Below, in pieces: positions 32,230 through 45,900 of a stretch of 64,000 nucleotides of DNA. Location of the stretch: the NCBI GenBank assembly GCA_964570625.1, contig CAZMYW010000027.1, forward strand, positions 359,321 to 423,320, read 5' to 3'. Made by a program: the position numbers and the translations under genes. This DNA comes from JBFLXB01 sp964570625 (GTDB taxonomy: Bacteria > Nitrospirota > Nitrospiria > 2-01-FULL-66-17). The notes beneath the pieces were generated by a model. That model ran no database searches and had not been told where the DNA came from. It was given only the letters and a program-made list of their open reading frames with translations. Numbering within the stretch: position 1 is the first letter of the stretch; each line of letters opens with the position of its first letter.

Positions 32230-33957
32230 TCACTCCACCCGCGCCATATAGGGCAAGGAGATCCCTTGCCGGTCGTCCGTCCACACCAGGAACGCCCGGC
32301 CGACGTCGTCAACCGCCACCGACGGACGTCCGTGTTGCTGGATCTGGGTGTCGGGGTCGTCATTCACTTTGAGATTCGGAACCGGCTGGAACGTCTGCCC
32401 ACCATCGACGCTGCGAACCACGTAAATGTCGGTCTGACCCGTCCCGTCGTCGGAGATGACACACCCGGTGGGGTTGTTCTGAAGGCACTTCCGGTTGTCG
32501 GCGAACGCCACGGTGATCCCGCCGTCCGAGTCGACAGCCACACTCGGAAAATTTTGATCTGCGTCGATCCCGTCAGCGTCAACGACCAGGACATTGGCGC
32601 TGACCTGGAGATCCAGCGCCGCGCTTTGCGCGACGTACACGTGGCGCCGCTCCGTGGTGCGTCCGTCGCTCCACGTAATGGCCGCCTGACCGGTTCCATC
32701 GATCGCAACACTCGCGGACACTTGCTCCCCGGTCACATCCTCGTTGGCGCGAGTTTCGAGCGCGAGAAACTGGATAGCCCCGTTCACGATGCTGGCCCGC
32801 CGCCACCACACGTCGTTCGACCCCTCCAACAGGTCATCCCGGGTGTCGTTCCATGCGACCACTAGGTCTCCCGCGTCGTTGACGGCGATCGCCGGTCGGA
32901 TCTGATGAAATCCGGAATTCGCACTCGCTGGTACCGGAGTCGACCACGTCAACGTCCCGTTGGTTGCCAGTGTCCCGCGAGCCACGAGAACGTTGGTATC
33001 GGAGACCAACGCCGTCCCTTGCTCCGCGGTCCAGGCGACGTACGCGATCCCCTGTCGATCCACGTCCACGGTCACGACCGGATCGCCCACCGGCCCCATA
33101 TCGGCGAGAATCTGAATCGGGCCGAGTGTCACCAACCCCGCGGTATCGAGTGCGACCGTCCTGGCGTAAGCGTTGAACTCGACCCCATCCGCAGTCCCTA
33201 CCCACACGACCACCGCCCCACCGGACCGATCGGTCGCCACCGCGGGATGCCGATAGTCGCCCATATCCAACGGACTGATTAACACCGGGGCGCCAAGAGT
33301 CTGCCCCCGGTCCCGACTCACGCTGAGGTACACCCGCTCCAGTCCCGACTGATCTTCTCCCCACGCAAAGTACACAACCGACCCGCTCACCGCCACACTA
33401 CGCTGGCCTCCGGAAAACGTGCTGGCCAGCACGCCCCCTGCAGGCACCGGCGTATTCGGACGTCGCTCCAAGTCGTCGCCCACAATCACTCGGATCGAGC
33501 TGGTGGCGGTGCCACGGGCATCGTCCGTGCTCGTCGCCCGGATGATCGCCGGACCGTCGGGAACTGTTGCCGGCGCCGTGTAAATGCCGTCCTGAGTAAT
33601 GGTTCCATACGCATCGCCACCCTCCACCGCCCACGTGACCCCTGGGGCGGCATCCACCACGGTAGCGGATAGAGGAATCGAGGCGTTTTTCATGACCGCG
33701 GGGGAGGTCGCGATGATCACTGCGGGCGGTGGGCCGTCACTCCCGCCTCCGCCGCCCGAGCTGCACGCGGCCATCCCTTGGATGACACAAACGAACGCCA
33801 TACCCAGTCCGAGCCCGCGCCAAGGTCCCACATCCCTGTGGGATGTGGAGCTGGGACAAAGGCTACTGCGGGGGGTTGAGATCGTCAAATTGGATGCCGG
33901 TCGACCCTGCGCGTTCATCGCAGACTCGTGATCATCAGGCTCGGGATTCACGGTCAT
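32230..33957 (-). CDS. Surface lipoprotein with Ig-like and BNR/sialidase-like propeller repeats
   Basis: About 575 residues. A lipoprotein signal (LGMAFVCVIQGMAAC, then SSGGGGG) is preceded by an unusually long N-terminal stretch of ~45 residues, so a later start is possible (ATG 33918 is one candidate). An Ig-like segment (PLSATVVDAAPGVTWAVEGG ... GTITQDGIYTAP) is followed by repeated blades such as SRDRGQTLGAP, DYRHPAVATDRSGGAVVVW, IRPAIAVNDAGDLVVAWNDTR and FPSVAVDSDGGITVAFADNR. SxDxGxT-like BNR motifs occur, without clear enzymatic residues. Its start overlaps the stop codon of the giant protein (TGATG), so the two are translationally coupled. Confidence 0.8.
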   Translation of the reverse strand: MTVNPEPDDHESAMNAQGRPASNLTISTPRSSLCPSSTSHRDVGPWRGLGLGMAFVCVIQGMAACSSGGGGGSDGPPPAVIIATSPAVMKNASIPLSATVVDAAPGVTWAVEGGDAYGTITQDGIYTAPATVPDGPAIIRATSTDDARGTATSSIRVIVGDDLERRPNTPVPAGGVLASTFSGGQRSVAVSGSVVYFAWGEDQSGLERVYLSVSRDRGQTLGAPVLISPLDMGDYRHPAVATDRSGGAVVVWVGTADGVEFNAYARTVALDTAGLVTLGPIQILADMGPVGDPVVTVDVDRQGIAYVAWTAEQGTALVSDTNVLVARGTLATNGTLTWSTPVPASANSGFHQIRPAIAVNDAGDLVVAWNDTRDDLLEGSNDVWWRRASIVNGAIQFLALETRANEDVTGEQVSASVAIDGTGQAAITWSDGRTTERRHVYVAQSAALDLQVSANVLVVDADGIDADQNFPSVAVDSDGGITVAFADNRKCLQNNPTGCVISDDGTGQTDIYVVRSVDGGQTFQPVPNLKVNDDPDTQIQQHGRPSVAVDDVGRAFLVWTDDRQGISLPYMARVE

Positions 33958-36900
33958 CACGGCGCAAACATCCAGGTCTGGACGCCCATACGCGCGGTGC
34001 CGGTCCCGGTCCCCCGAGTCACGCGCACGGTGGTCGCGTTGTCCAATCCCACGGTGAACTGTGACAGGTTGATCGCCCCGTCGGTCGCCGACGACGCTTG
34101 CGCCCCGCTGTGCCCAAACGGTGTCGAGACCGTCCCCAACACCACGGTCCGCGCCGGGGTTACCGTCCCGATCGTCGCGGTGGTCGTCGTCAGCCCCGTC
34201 GCCACGAGCACCTCCACGTGCTGCACGCTCACGGCTCCGGGTCGGAATTGCACCAACTCCCAGGCGATTTGCAGTTCGGGCCCCGCGGCCTGGCGCTCGA
34301 TCAGGATGTTATTGGCCGCGTTGAGCGTGGCGTACACGCCGATCTGCGAGGGCGGCTCGCCGGTCGCCCCGCCCGTGCCGGTGCGGAAGGAGACGAAGAG
34401 CAGGGTTCGTGTGCGATCCACCGCCACCGGCGGGGTAACCGTGACGCTGGTTGCCGCCGCGGCCATCGCGACGATCCCCCGCTGTACCCCGGCCACAACG
34501 CCGGTATCCCAGTTCACCAGTTCTACGCGGTTGTTCTGCGGTCCAGAATTCGGCGCCGCGCCGATCTCCACTTCCCAGCTCGTGCCGCTGACCAACCGCA
34601 CCCGATCGAGTTCTTCGGACCCGATCGTGGTCTCGGCCGCGTTGTGCTGATGCCCTTGGTTGAGCACCATGGTCTGGCTGGGCACCACCGCCACCGGCAG
34701 CGTATCCGTGGCCGGGGTGCCCGCTCCGCCTTGACCGGAGGCGATAGCCAACGTGCGTCGTTGCACCACGCTCGGGCTCGTGGGCTGCAACTCCACGATC
34801 GTGTACTCGAAGGTCACCACGTTGTTGGTCACCGCCGAGGAGCCGAAGATCGTCAGCTGCGTCGCCGAAGTGATGGCGGAGGACTTGAACGTCGCCGCAT
34901 GCAGGTTGGTGGCCGTGTGCCGATGCGTGATCACGTGGAAGGTCCGGGTCAGATCCAGCAGCGGCAGGCCCCCCGTGCCAGAGGTGAAGTCGATCACCGT
35001 ACTCGCCCCGGTCCCGGTAGTGCCCGTCCCTTTAATGATCTGCCGCACGGCCGCGAACGGCACTGCGCTCGCCTGAGCACTGTTCGCCGATTCCTGCGTG
35101 CCGTCGAACGCTCGGAGCACATAGTAATAGGTGGTGCCGTTGGTCAGACCAGTGTCGGTAAACGTGGTGGTCGTATTGTTCGGAATCGTCGTGACTAGGG
35201 TGTACGGCCCGCCACTGGTCGTGCTGCGGTAGACCCGCTGCTGCGTCACATCCGTCGCCGTGGACGGGGTCCACGTGAGGGCCAGCGCGCCACCACTGTC
35301 CCCGGTCACGTCCGCTGCGGTCAGCCCGGTCGGCGCAGCCGGAACGACGTTGTCCACCGGAACCGCCGACACCTGCGTCGAATTAGCGGATTCTTGGGTC
35401 CCGTCAAAGGCCCGGACCACGAAGAAGTACGTGGTGCCATTCGTCAGGCCGGTATTCGTGAACGTGGCCGTCGTGTTGTTGTTGAAGGTGGTGATCAACG
35501 TGTACGGGCCGCCACTGGTCGTACTGCGGTAGACCCGTTGTTGTGTGATACCGCCAGCTATGGACGGAGTCCACGTCAGGGCGAGCGCTCCACCCTGATC
35601 CGCCGCCACATCCGCTACCGTCACCCCCGTCGGCGCCGCGGGCGCCGTGTTGTCCACCGGCACCGCCGAGACCTGCGTGGAGTTGGCCGACTCTTGCGTC
35701 CCATCGAAGGCTCTCACGACAAAGAAGTACGTGGTGCCATTCGTCAGTCCCGTATTCGTGAACGTGGTCGTCGTGTTGTTGGTGAACGTCGTGATCAGCG
35801 TGTACGGCCCGCCACTGGTCGTGCTCCGGTACACCCGTTGCTGCGTCACATCCGTCGCGCTCGACGGCGTCCAGGTCAGGACCAGTGCCCCGCCACTGTC
35901 ACCCGCCACATCCGCTGCCGTCACCCCCGTCGGCGCCGCGGGCGCCAAGTTATCGACCGGGGTGGCGTTCACCTGGAGGCTGTTGGCCGACTCCTGCGTC
36001 CCGTCGAAGGCGCGCAGCACGAAGAAGTAGGCGGTCCCGTTCGCCAGCCCGGTATTCGTGAACGTGGTCGTCGTGTTGTTCGCGATCGTGGTGATCAACG
36101 TGTACGGACCACCCGTGGTCAGGCTGCGGTAGACCCGCTGCTGCGTGACATCCGTCGCCGTCGACGGCGTCCACGTCAGGACCAGCGCCCCACCCTGATC
36201 CGCCGCCACGTCTGCGGCCGTAGGACTCGTGGGCGTGGCCGGCGCCAGGTTGTCGACCGGCGTCGCCGACGCCTGGTTGCTATTCGCGGACTCCGTCGTC
36301 CCGTTGAACGCGCGCACGACGTAGAAGTAGCTCGTCCCGTTGGTCAACCCGCTATTCGTAAATGTCGCGGTCGTATTGTTCGGGATCGTCGTGATTAGGG
36401 TGTACGGCCCACCCGTGGTCAGACTCCGGTAGACGCGTTGCTGGGTGATGCCGCCGGACACGGAGGGCGTCCAGTTCAGGCTGAGCGCGCCGCCCTGATC
36501 GCCCGCCACATCGGCCGCCGTGACGCCCGTGGGCGCCGCGGGCGCCAGATTGTTCACCGGGACCGCGGCGGCTTGTGCGCTGTTTGCCGACTCTTGCGTC
36601 CCGTCGAAGGCGCGCAGCACGTAGTAATAGGTGGTGCCGTTCGTCAGGCCCGTATCGGTGTACGCCGCGGTCGTGTTGTTGGTGAAGGTGGTGATCAGCG
36701 TGTATGGCCCGCCGCTCGTCGTGCTGCGGTAGACGCGTTGCTGCGTGACGTCCGTCGCCGCGGAGGGCGTCCAGGTCAACGCCAGCGCGCCGCCGCTGTC
36801 TGCGGGCACATCGGCCGCGCTGAGGCTCGTCGGGACCGTCGGCGCCACATTGTCCGCCGGCGTGGCCGATACCTGCGGACTGTTGGCCGACTCGGTCGTC

Positions 36901-39900
36901 CCGTTGAACGCCCGCACCACGTAGAAGTACGTCGTGCCGTTGGTCAGCCCGGTATCGGTGTAGCTCGACGTGGTGTTGTTCGGGATCGTGGTCACCAACG
37001 TGTACGGCCCGCCGCTGGTCGTGCTGCGGTAGACGCGCTGTTGCGTGATGCCGGGCGCCGTGGAGGGGGTCCACGTCAGCGTCAGCGCGCCGCCCTGATC
37101 CCCGGTGACATCAATCGCGGCTGGAGCCGTCGGCGCGGCCGGCGGCGTGGCCGCGGGCGCGAAGCTCCACACTTGCACGCCCATCCGCGCGGTGCCGGTC
37201 CCGGTCCCGCGGGTCACGCGCACGGTAGTCGCGTTGTCCAAGCTCACGGTGAACTGCGCCAGGTTGATGGCGCCCACGGTCGTCGACGACGCTTGCGCCC
37301 CGCTGTGCCCGAACGGCGTGGACACAGTCCCCAGCACCACGGTCTGCGCGGGCGTCACGGCCCCGATCACGGCCGTGGCCGTCGTCAGCCCGGTCGCCAC
37401 GGGCACCTCCACGTGCTGCACGCTCGCCACCCCCGGCTGGAACTGCACCACCTCCCAGGCAATCTCCAACTGCGGGCCCGTCGTGACCTGACGCTCGATC
37501 AGGATGGTGTTCGCCGCGGTGAGCGTGGCGTACAGGCCCGTCTCGGCTGGCGGCTCGCTGAGCGCCCCACCGGTGCCCGTGCGGAAGGAGACAAAGAGCA
37601 GCGTCCGCGTGCGATCCACCGCCACCGGCGGGGTCACGGTGATGCTCGTCTGCGCCGCCAACATCGGGATGATGCCGCGCTGCACATTGGCCACAAAAGC
37701 CGGATCCCACTGCACCAGTTCCACCCGGTTGTTCTGCGGCCCGGTGTTGGGCGCCGCCCCGATCTCCACTTCCCAACTCGTGCCGCTGACTAGCCGCACC
37801 CGATCGAGCTCTTCGGACCCGATCGTGGTCTCGGCCGCGTTGTGGCTATGCCCTTGGTTGAGCAGCATGGTCTGCCCGGGTACCACCGCCGTGGGCAGGG
37901 TGTCCGTCACCGGCGTGCCGGGGCCGCCCTGGCCCGTCGCAATGGCCAAGGTCCGCCGTTGCACCACGCTCGGGCTGGTCGGCGTCAGTTCGATGATCGT
38001 GTACTCGAAGGTCACGGCGTTGTTGGTCACCGCCGTAGAGGCAAAGAGCGTCAGTTGCGTCGCCGAGGTGATGGCGGACGAGCGGAACGTCGCCGCGTGC
38101 AGGTTGCTCGCCGTGTGCCGATAGGTGATCACGTGGAACGCCCGCGTCAGATCCAAGAGCGGCAGGCCGCCCGTCCCCGCGGTGAAGTCGATGACCGTGG
38201 TCGCCCCGGTCCCGGTGGTCCCCGTGCCTTTGATGATCTGTCGTACTTGCGTCGAGGCCGCTGGGATCGCCGACGCTTGAGTACTGTTCGCCGACTCTTG
38301 CGTCCCATCAAAGGCCCGGATCACATAGTAATAGGTCGTCCCGTTCGTCAGGCCGGTATCCGTCATCGTGTTCGTCGTGTTGTTCACAAACGTGGTCACC
38401 AGCGTGTAGGGGCCACCGCTGGTCGTGCTGCGGTAGACCCGTTGCTGCGTGACGTCCGTCGCCGTCGACACCGCCCAGCTCAACGTCAATGCCCCGCCAC
38501 TGTCCGCGGGAACGTCGGAAGCGGTTAAACCGGTCGGCGCGGCAGGCGCCACATTGTCCACCGGCGTGGCAGTAGCTTGATTGCTATTGGCCGACTCCTG
38601 CGTGCCATCGAACGCCCGCACCACGTAGAAGTAGGCGGTCCCGTTGGCCAGGCCGGTGTTGATGAACGTGGTGGTCGTGTTGTTCGCGATCGTCGTGATC
38701 AGAGTGTACGGCCCGCCGCTCGTCGTGCTGCGGTAGATCCGCTGCTGCGTCACGTCGGGCGCCGTGGAGACGGTCCAGGCCAGGTTGATCGCCCCCCCGT
38801 TATCGCTCGGGGTATCGACCGCAGTGACACCCGTCGGTGCCGCCGGGAGCAGGTTGTCCACCGGGGTGGCGCTCGCCTGGTTACTGTTCGCGGACTCCGT
38901 GGTCCCGTTGAATGCTCGCACCACGAAGAAGTACGCCGTCCCGTTCGTCAGCCCCGTGTTGGTGAACGTGGTCGTCGTGTTGTTCGCAATCGTCGTGATC
39001 AACGTGTACGGCCCGCCAGACGTCGTGCTCCGATACACGCGCTGCTGCGTCACGCCGCCCGAGGTCGAGGGCGTCCACGTCAGGCTGAGCGCGCCGCCCT
39101 GGTCGCCCGCCACATCCGTGGTGCTCAGCCCTGTGGGCGCTGCGGGCGACGTATTGTCGATCGGCACCGCCGACGCTTGCGCGGAGTTCACCGACTCTTG
39201 CGTGCCATCAAAGGCACGGATGACGTAGAAGTAGGTGGTCCCGTTCGTTAACCCGCTGTTGGTGAACGTCGTGGTCGTGTTGTTCGCAATGGTCGTGATT
39301 AGCGTGTACGGCCCACCCGACGTCGTGCTCCGGTAGACCCGCTGCTGCGTGACGTCAGGCGACGTCGAAACCGTCCACGTTAGGTTGATCGCCCCGCCAC
39401 TGTCCGCCGGTGTATCCACCGCGGTCACGCCCGTGGGCGCCGCCGGCGCGGTGTTATCCACCGGCGCCGCCGACACCTGCGTGGAGTTGGCCGACTCTTG
39501 CGTGCCGTCGAAGGCCCGCAGCACGAAGAAGTACGTCGTCCCGTTCGTCAGCCCCGTGTTGGTGAAGGTCGTCGTCGTGTTGTTCGCGATCGTCGTGATC
39601 AGGGTGTACGGGCCGCCTGACGTGTTGGACCGGTAGACCCGTTGCTGGGTCACGTCCGTCGCCGTCGACGGTGTCCAGGTCAACACCAACGCCCCGCCCT
39701 GATCTCCCGCCACATCCGCGGCGCTCACGCCGGTTGGCGCGGCGGGCGTGAGGTTATCCACCGGCGTCGCGGAGACTTGCGTGGAGTTGGCCGACTCTTG
39801 CGTCCCGTCGAAGGCCCGCACCACGAAGAAGTACGTCGTCCCATTGGTCAGCCCGGTGTTCGTAAACGTGGTGGTCGTGTTGTTGGTGAACGTGGTAATC

Positions 39901-42900
39901 AGGGTGTACGGGCCGCCGCTGGTGGTACTGCGGTACACGCGTTGCTGCGTCACGTCGGGCGCCGTGGAGACGGTCCACGCCAGGGTTATCGCCCCCCCGT
40001 TATCGCTCGGGGTATCGACCGCAGTGACGCCCGTCGGTGCCGCCGGGACCAGGTTGTCCACCGGGGTGGCGCTCGCCTGGTTACTGTTCGCGGACTCCGT
40101 GGTCCCGTTGAACGCCCGCACCACGTAGAAGTACGTGGTGCCGTTGGTCAACCCGGGGTCGGTCAACGTGCTGGTCGTGTTGTTGGTGAACGTCGTGATC
40201 AGGGTGTACGGACCGCCGCTGGTCAGGCTCCGATACACCCGCTGCTGCGTGATGCCACCCGATGTCGAGGGGATCCACGTCAGATTGAGTGCCCCACCCT
40301 GGTCGCCCGCCACATCCACTGCGCTCAGGCCGGTGGGCGCTGCGGGCGGCGTATTGTCGATCGGCACGGCTGACGCCTGTGTGGAATTCGTTGACTCCTG
40401 GGTCCCGTCGAAGGCACGCAACACGTAGTAGTAGGTGGTGCCGTTCGTCAGTCCGGTGTTGGTGTAGCTCGTGGTCGTGTTATTCGCGAACGTTGTCACC
40501 AACGCGTAGGGGCCGCCCGAGGTGGTGGACCGATACACGCGCTGCTGCGTGACGTCGGTCGACGCCGAGGGGATCCAGTTCAGGATCAACGCCCCGCCAC
40601 CGTCCCCCGCCACATCCGCCGCACTGAGCCCAGTCGGCACCGAAGGCACGACATTGTCCACCGGCGTCGCCGATACCTGCGGACTGTCGGCCGATTCCGT
40701 CGTCCCATTGAACGCCCGAATCACGTAGTAATAGGTCGTCCCGTTGGTCAGCCCCGTGTCGGTGTAGCTCGACGTCGTGTTGTTCGTGATCGTGTTCACC
40801 AACGTGTAGGGCCCGCCACTGGTCGTGCTGCGGTAGACCCGTTGCTGGGTGATTCCGGGCGCCGTGGAGGGGGTCCACGTCAGCGTCAGCGCGCCGCCCT
40901 GATCCCCTGTGACGTCGACCGCGGCCGGGGCGGTCGGAGCCGCCGGCGGCGTGACGCCCGGTGCAAGGTTCCACACTTGGACGCCGATGCGCGCGGTGCC
41001 GGTGCCGGTCCCGCGGGTCACGCGCACCGTGGTCGCGTTGTCCAAGCTCACCGTGAATTGCGCCACGTTGATCGCGCCCACGGTCGTGGACGAGGCTTGC
41101 GCCCCGCTGTGCCCGAACGGCGTGGACACGGTCCCCAGCGCCACGGTCTGCGCCGGCGTCACCGCCCCGATCGCCGCCGTGGTCGTGGTCAGCCCCGTCG
41201 CCACCGGGATGTCCACGTGCTGCACACTCGCCACTCCCGGCTGGAACTGCACCAGCTCCCAGGCGATCTCCAGCGCCGGTCCGGTCGTGACCTGCCGCTC
41301 GATCTGGATGTTATTGGCCGCGTTGAGCGTGGCGAACAGGCCGGTCTCGGCCGGCGGCTCGCTCGTCGCCCCGCCCGTGCCGGTGCGGAAGGAAACGAAC
41401 AGCAAGGTCCGCGTGCGATCCACCGCCACCGGCGGCGTGACCGTCACGCTGGTTGCGGCCGCCCCCAGCGTCGCCAGCCCGCGCTGCACGTTCGCCACAA
41501 AGGCCGGATCCCACTGCACCAGCTCCACCCGGTTGTTCTGCGGCCCGGTGTTCGGCGCCGCCCCGATCTCCACTTCCCAACTCGTCCCGCTGACTAGCCG
41601 CACCCGATCGAACTCTTCCGACCCGATCGTCGTTTCGGCCGCGTTGTGCTGATGGCCTTGGTTGAGCAGCATGGTCTGCCCGGGCACCACGGCGGTGGGC
41701 AGGGTGTCGGTGGCCGGGGTGCCGGGGCCGCCTTGGCCCGCGGCAATGGCCAAGGTCCGCCGTTGCACCACGGTCGGACTGGTGGGCGTCAGTTCGATGA
41801 TCGTGTATTCGAACGGCACCGCAGTGTTGGTGACCGCGGTCGAGCCGAAGATGGTCAGTTGCGTGGCCGAGGTGATGGCCGAGGACTTGAACGTCGCCGC
41901 GTGGGTGTTGGCCGCCGTGTGCCGATACGTGATCACGTGGAAGGCCCGCGTCAGATCCAGCAGCGGCAGCCCGCCCGTCCCCGCGGTGAAGTCGATGACC
42001 GTGGTCGCCCCGGTCCCGGTGGTCCCCGTGCCTTTGATGATCTGCCGCACCGCCGTGATCGCGATCGGCACCGCGGAGGCCTGGGTGCTGTTGGCTGACT
42101 CCTGGGTCCCGTCGAACGCCCGCACCACGTAGTAGTAGGTGGTCCCGTTGGTCAACCCGGTGTCGGTGTACGTGGTCGTCGTGTTGTTGGTGACCGTCGT
42201 GATCAGCGTATAGGGGCCACCTGAGGTGGTGGACCGATAGACCCGCTGCTGCGTCACGTCGGTCGCGCTCGAGACGGTCCACGTCAGGGCGAGGGCGCCG
42301 CCGCTGTCCGCGGGCACGTCAGATGCGCTCAGGCCCGTCGGCGCCGCCGGCGTCAGGTTGTCCACCGCCGTCGCGGAGACTTGCGCGGAGTTCGCCGACT
42401 CCTGCGTCCCGTCGAAGGCCCGGACCACGAAGAAGTACGGCGTCCCGTTCGTTAACCCCGTGTTCGTAAACGTGGTGGTCGTGTTGTTCGCGATCGTCGT
42501 GATCAAGGTGTACGGCCCGCCTGTGGTCAGGCTGCGGTACACCCGCTGCTGCGTGACATCCGTCGCCGTCGACGGCGTCCACGTCAGGACCAGCGCCCCA
42601 CCCTGATCCGCCGCCACATCCGCCGCGGTCACCCCCGTGGGCGTGGCCGGCGCGGTGTTGTCGACCGGTGTGGCGGACACCTGCGTGGAATTGGCCGACT
42701 CCTGCGTCCCGTCGAAGGCGCGCAGCACGAAGAAGTAGGCCGTCCCGTTCGCCAGCCCGGTATTCGTGAACGTGGCCGTCGTGTTGTTCGCGATCGTCGT
42801 GATCAAGGTGTACGGCCCGCCCGTGGTCAGGCTCCGGTAGACCCGCTGCTGCGTCACATCCGTCGCGCTCGACGGCGTCCAGGTCAATACCAGCGCCCCA

Positions 42901-45900
42901 CCCTGATCGCCCGCTACATCCGCCGCGGTCACCCCCGTGGGCGTGGCCGGCGTCAGGTTGTCGACCGGGGAGGCCGACGCCTGGTTGCTATTCGCGGACT
43001 CCGTCGTCCCGTTGAACGCCCGCACCACGTAGAAGTAGGTCGTGCCGTTGGTCAGCCCGGGGTTGGTAAATGTGGTCGTCGTGTTGTTCGGGATCGTCGT
43101 GACCAAGGTGTACGGGCCGCCCGACGTCGTGCTCCGATACACGCGCTGCTGCGTCACGCCGCCGGAGGTCGAAGGCGTCCAGCTCAGCGCCACTGCCCCG
43201 CCCTGATCGCCCGCCACATCCGCTGCGCTCAGGCCCGTGGGCGCCACCGGGACCACGTTGTCCACCGGTACGGCCGACGCCTGTGCGGAGTTCACTGACT
43301 CCTGCGTCCCGTCGAAGGCTCGGAGCACGTAGTAATAGGTGGTGCCGTTCGTTAACCCGGTGTCGGTGAACGTGGTCGTCGTATTGTTCGTGACCGTGGT
43401 GACCAAGGTGTACGGGCCGCCGCTTGTCGTGCTCCGGTAGATCCGCTGTTGCGTGACGTCCGTCGCGCTCGAGACGGTCCATGTCAGGGCGAGGGCACCG
43501 CCGCTATCCGCGGGCACGTCCGCCGCGCTCAGGCCCGTGGGCGCGGCAGGCGCCAAGTTATCCACCGGGATCGCCGACACCTGCGTGGAATTGGCCGACT
43601 CTTGCGTGCCGTCGAAGGCCCGTATCACATAGAAGTACGTCGTCCCGTTCGTCAGCCCGGTGTTAGTAAACGTCGCGGTCGTGTTGTTCGTGAACGTCGT
43701 GATCAGGGTGTACGGCCCACCCGTGGTCAGGCTCCGATAGATCCGTTGTTGGGTGACATCCGTCGCGCTCGACGGGGTCCAGCTCAGGACCAACGCCCCA
43801 CCCTGATCGCCGGCGACATCCGCCGCGGTCGGGCCTGTCGGCGCCGCCGGCGCAAGGTTGTCCACCGGCACGGCGGAGACTTGCGCGGAGTTCGCCGACT
43901 CTTGCGTGCCGTCAAAGGCCCGGAGCACGAAGAAGTAGGTCGTCCCGTTCGTGAGCCCGGTGTTGGTAAACGTGGCGGTCGTGTTGTTGGCGAATGTGGT
44001 GATCAACGTATACGGCCCGCCCGACGTGGTGGACCGGTAGACCCGCTGCTGCGTGACATCCGTCGCGCTCGACGGCGTCCAGGTCAGGACCAGAGCCCCA
44101 CCCTGATCGCCCGCCACATCCGCCGCGCTCACGCCCGTTGGCGTGGCCGGCGCCAGGTTATCGACCGGGATGGCCGACGCCTGGTTGCTGTTCGCCGACT
44201 CGGTCGTCCCGTTGAACGCCCGCACCACGTAGTAGTAGGTGGTGCCGTTGGTCAGCCCGGTATTGGTAAATGTCGTCGTGGTGTTGTTCGGGATCGTGCT
44301 CACCAGCGTATACGGCCCACCCGTGGTCAGGCTCCGGTAGATCCGCTGCTGCGTGATGCCGCCGGAGGTCGAGGGCGTCCAGCTCAGGGCCAGCGCCCCG
44401 CCCTGATCGCCCGCGACATCTGTAGCACTCAGGCCCGTGGGCGCGGCGGGCGGGGTATTGTTGATCGGCACCGCCGACGCCTGCGCGGAGTTGGCGGATT
44501 CTTGCGTGCCATCGAAGGCGCGGAGCACGTAGTAATAGGTGGTGCCGTTCGTTAACCCGGTGTCGGTGAACGTGGTCGTCGTATTGTTCGTGACCGTGGT
44601 GACCAAGGTGTACGGACCGCCACTCGTCGTGCCCCGGTAGATCCGCTGTTGCGTGACGTCCGTCGCGCTCGAGACGGTCCATGTCAGGGCCAGTGCCCCG
44701 CCGCTATCCGCCGGCACATCCGCCGCACTCAGCGCCGTCGGCGCCGCGGGCGCCAGGTTGTCCACCGGGACCGCCGACACCTGCGTCGAATTGGCGGATT
44801 CCTGCGTCCCGTCAAAGGCCCGCACCACGAAGAAGTACGGCGTCCCGTTGAGCAGGCCCGTGTTGGTAAACGTCGTCGTGGTGTTGTTGGTGAACGTCGT
44901 GATCAGGGTGTACGGCCCGCCCGTGGTCAGGCTGCGGTACACCCGCTGCTGCGTGACATCCGGCGCCGTGGACACCGTCCAGGTGACCGTCAGCGCTCCA
45001 CCCTGATCCCCCGCCACATCCGCGGCGCTCACGCCCGTTGGCGCGACCGGCGCCGTGTTGTCGACCGGCGTGGCGGACACCTGCGTGGAGTTGGCCGACT
45101 CTTGCGTCCCGTCGAAGGCGCGCAGGACGAAGAAGTAGGCGGTCCCGTTCGTGAGCCCGGTGTTCGTGAACGTCGTGGTCGTGTTGTTCGCGATCGTGGT
45201 GATCAGGGTGTACGGCCCACCCGTAGTCAGGCTGCGGTAGACCCGCTGCTGCGCGACATCCGTCGCCGTCGACGGCGTCCAGGTGAGGACCAGCGCCCCA
45301 CCCTGATCCGCCGCCACGTCCGTGGCCGTGGGGCTCGTGGGCGCCGCCGGCGCCAGGTTATCCACCGGCGTGGCGCTGGCTTCAGTGCTGTTCGCCGACT
45401 CCAGGGTCCCGTTGAACGCCCGCACGACGTAGAAGTAGCTCGTCCCGTTGGTCAGGCCAAGGTCGGTGGCCGTCGTGGTGGTGTTGTTCGGAATCGTCGT
45501 GACCAAGGTGTACGGGCCGCCCGACGTCGTGCTCCGATACACGCGCTGCTGCGTCACACCGCCGGAGGTCGAGGGCGTCCACGTCAGGGCCACTGCCCCA
45601 CCCTGATCGCCCGCGACATCCGCGGCGCTCAGCCCCGTGGGCGCTGCGGGCGGGGTATTGTTGATCGGCACCGCCGACGCCTGCGCGGAGTTGGCGGATT
45701 CTTGTGTGCCGTCGAAGGCGCGCAGCACGTAGTAGTACGTGGTGCCGTTCGTCAGGCCGGTGTCGGTGTAGGCCGCGGTCGTGTTGTTGGTGACCGTCGT
45801 GATCAAGGTATACGGCCCGCCCGAGGTGGTGGACCGATACACGCGTTGCTGCGTCACATCGGTCGCGGTCGACGGCGTCCACGTCAGGGCCAGCGCGCCG

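Noticed and set aside
30638..32251. Plus-strand open frame of 537 codons
   Set aside because: Antisense to the well-supported diguanylate cyclase; His/Arg-rich composition without motifs.
32230..33957. True sialidase
   Set aside because: BNR-like blades are present but I see no catalytic Arg triad, Tyr or Asp box pattern sufficient for an enzyme; kept as a propeller lipoprotein.
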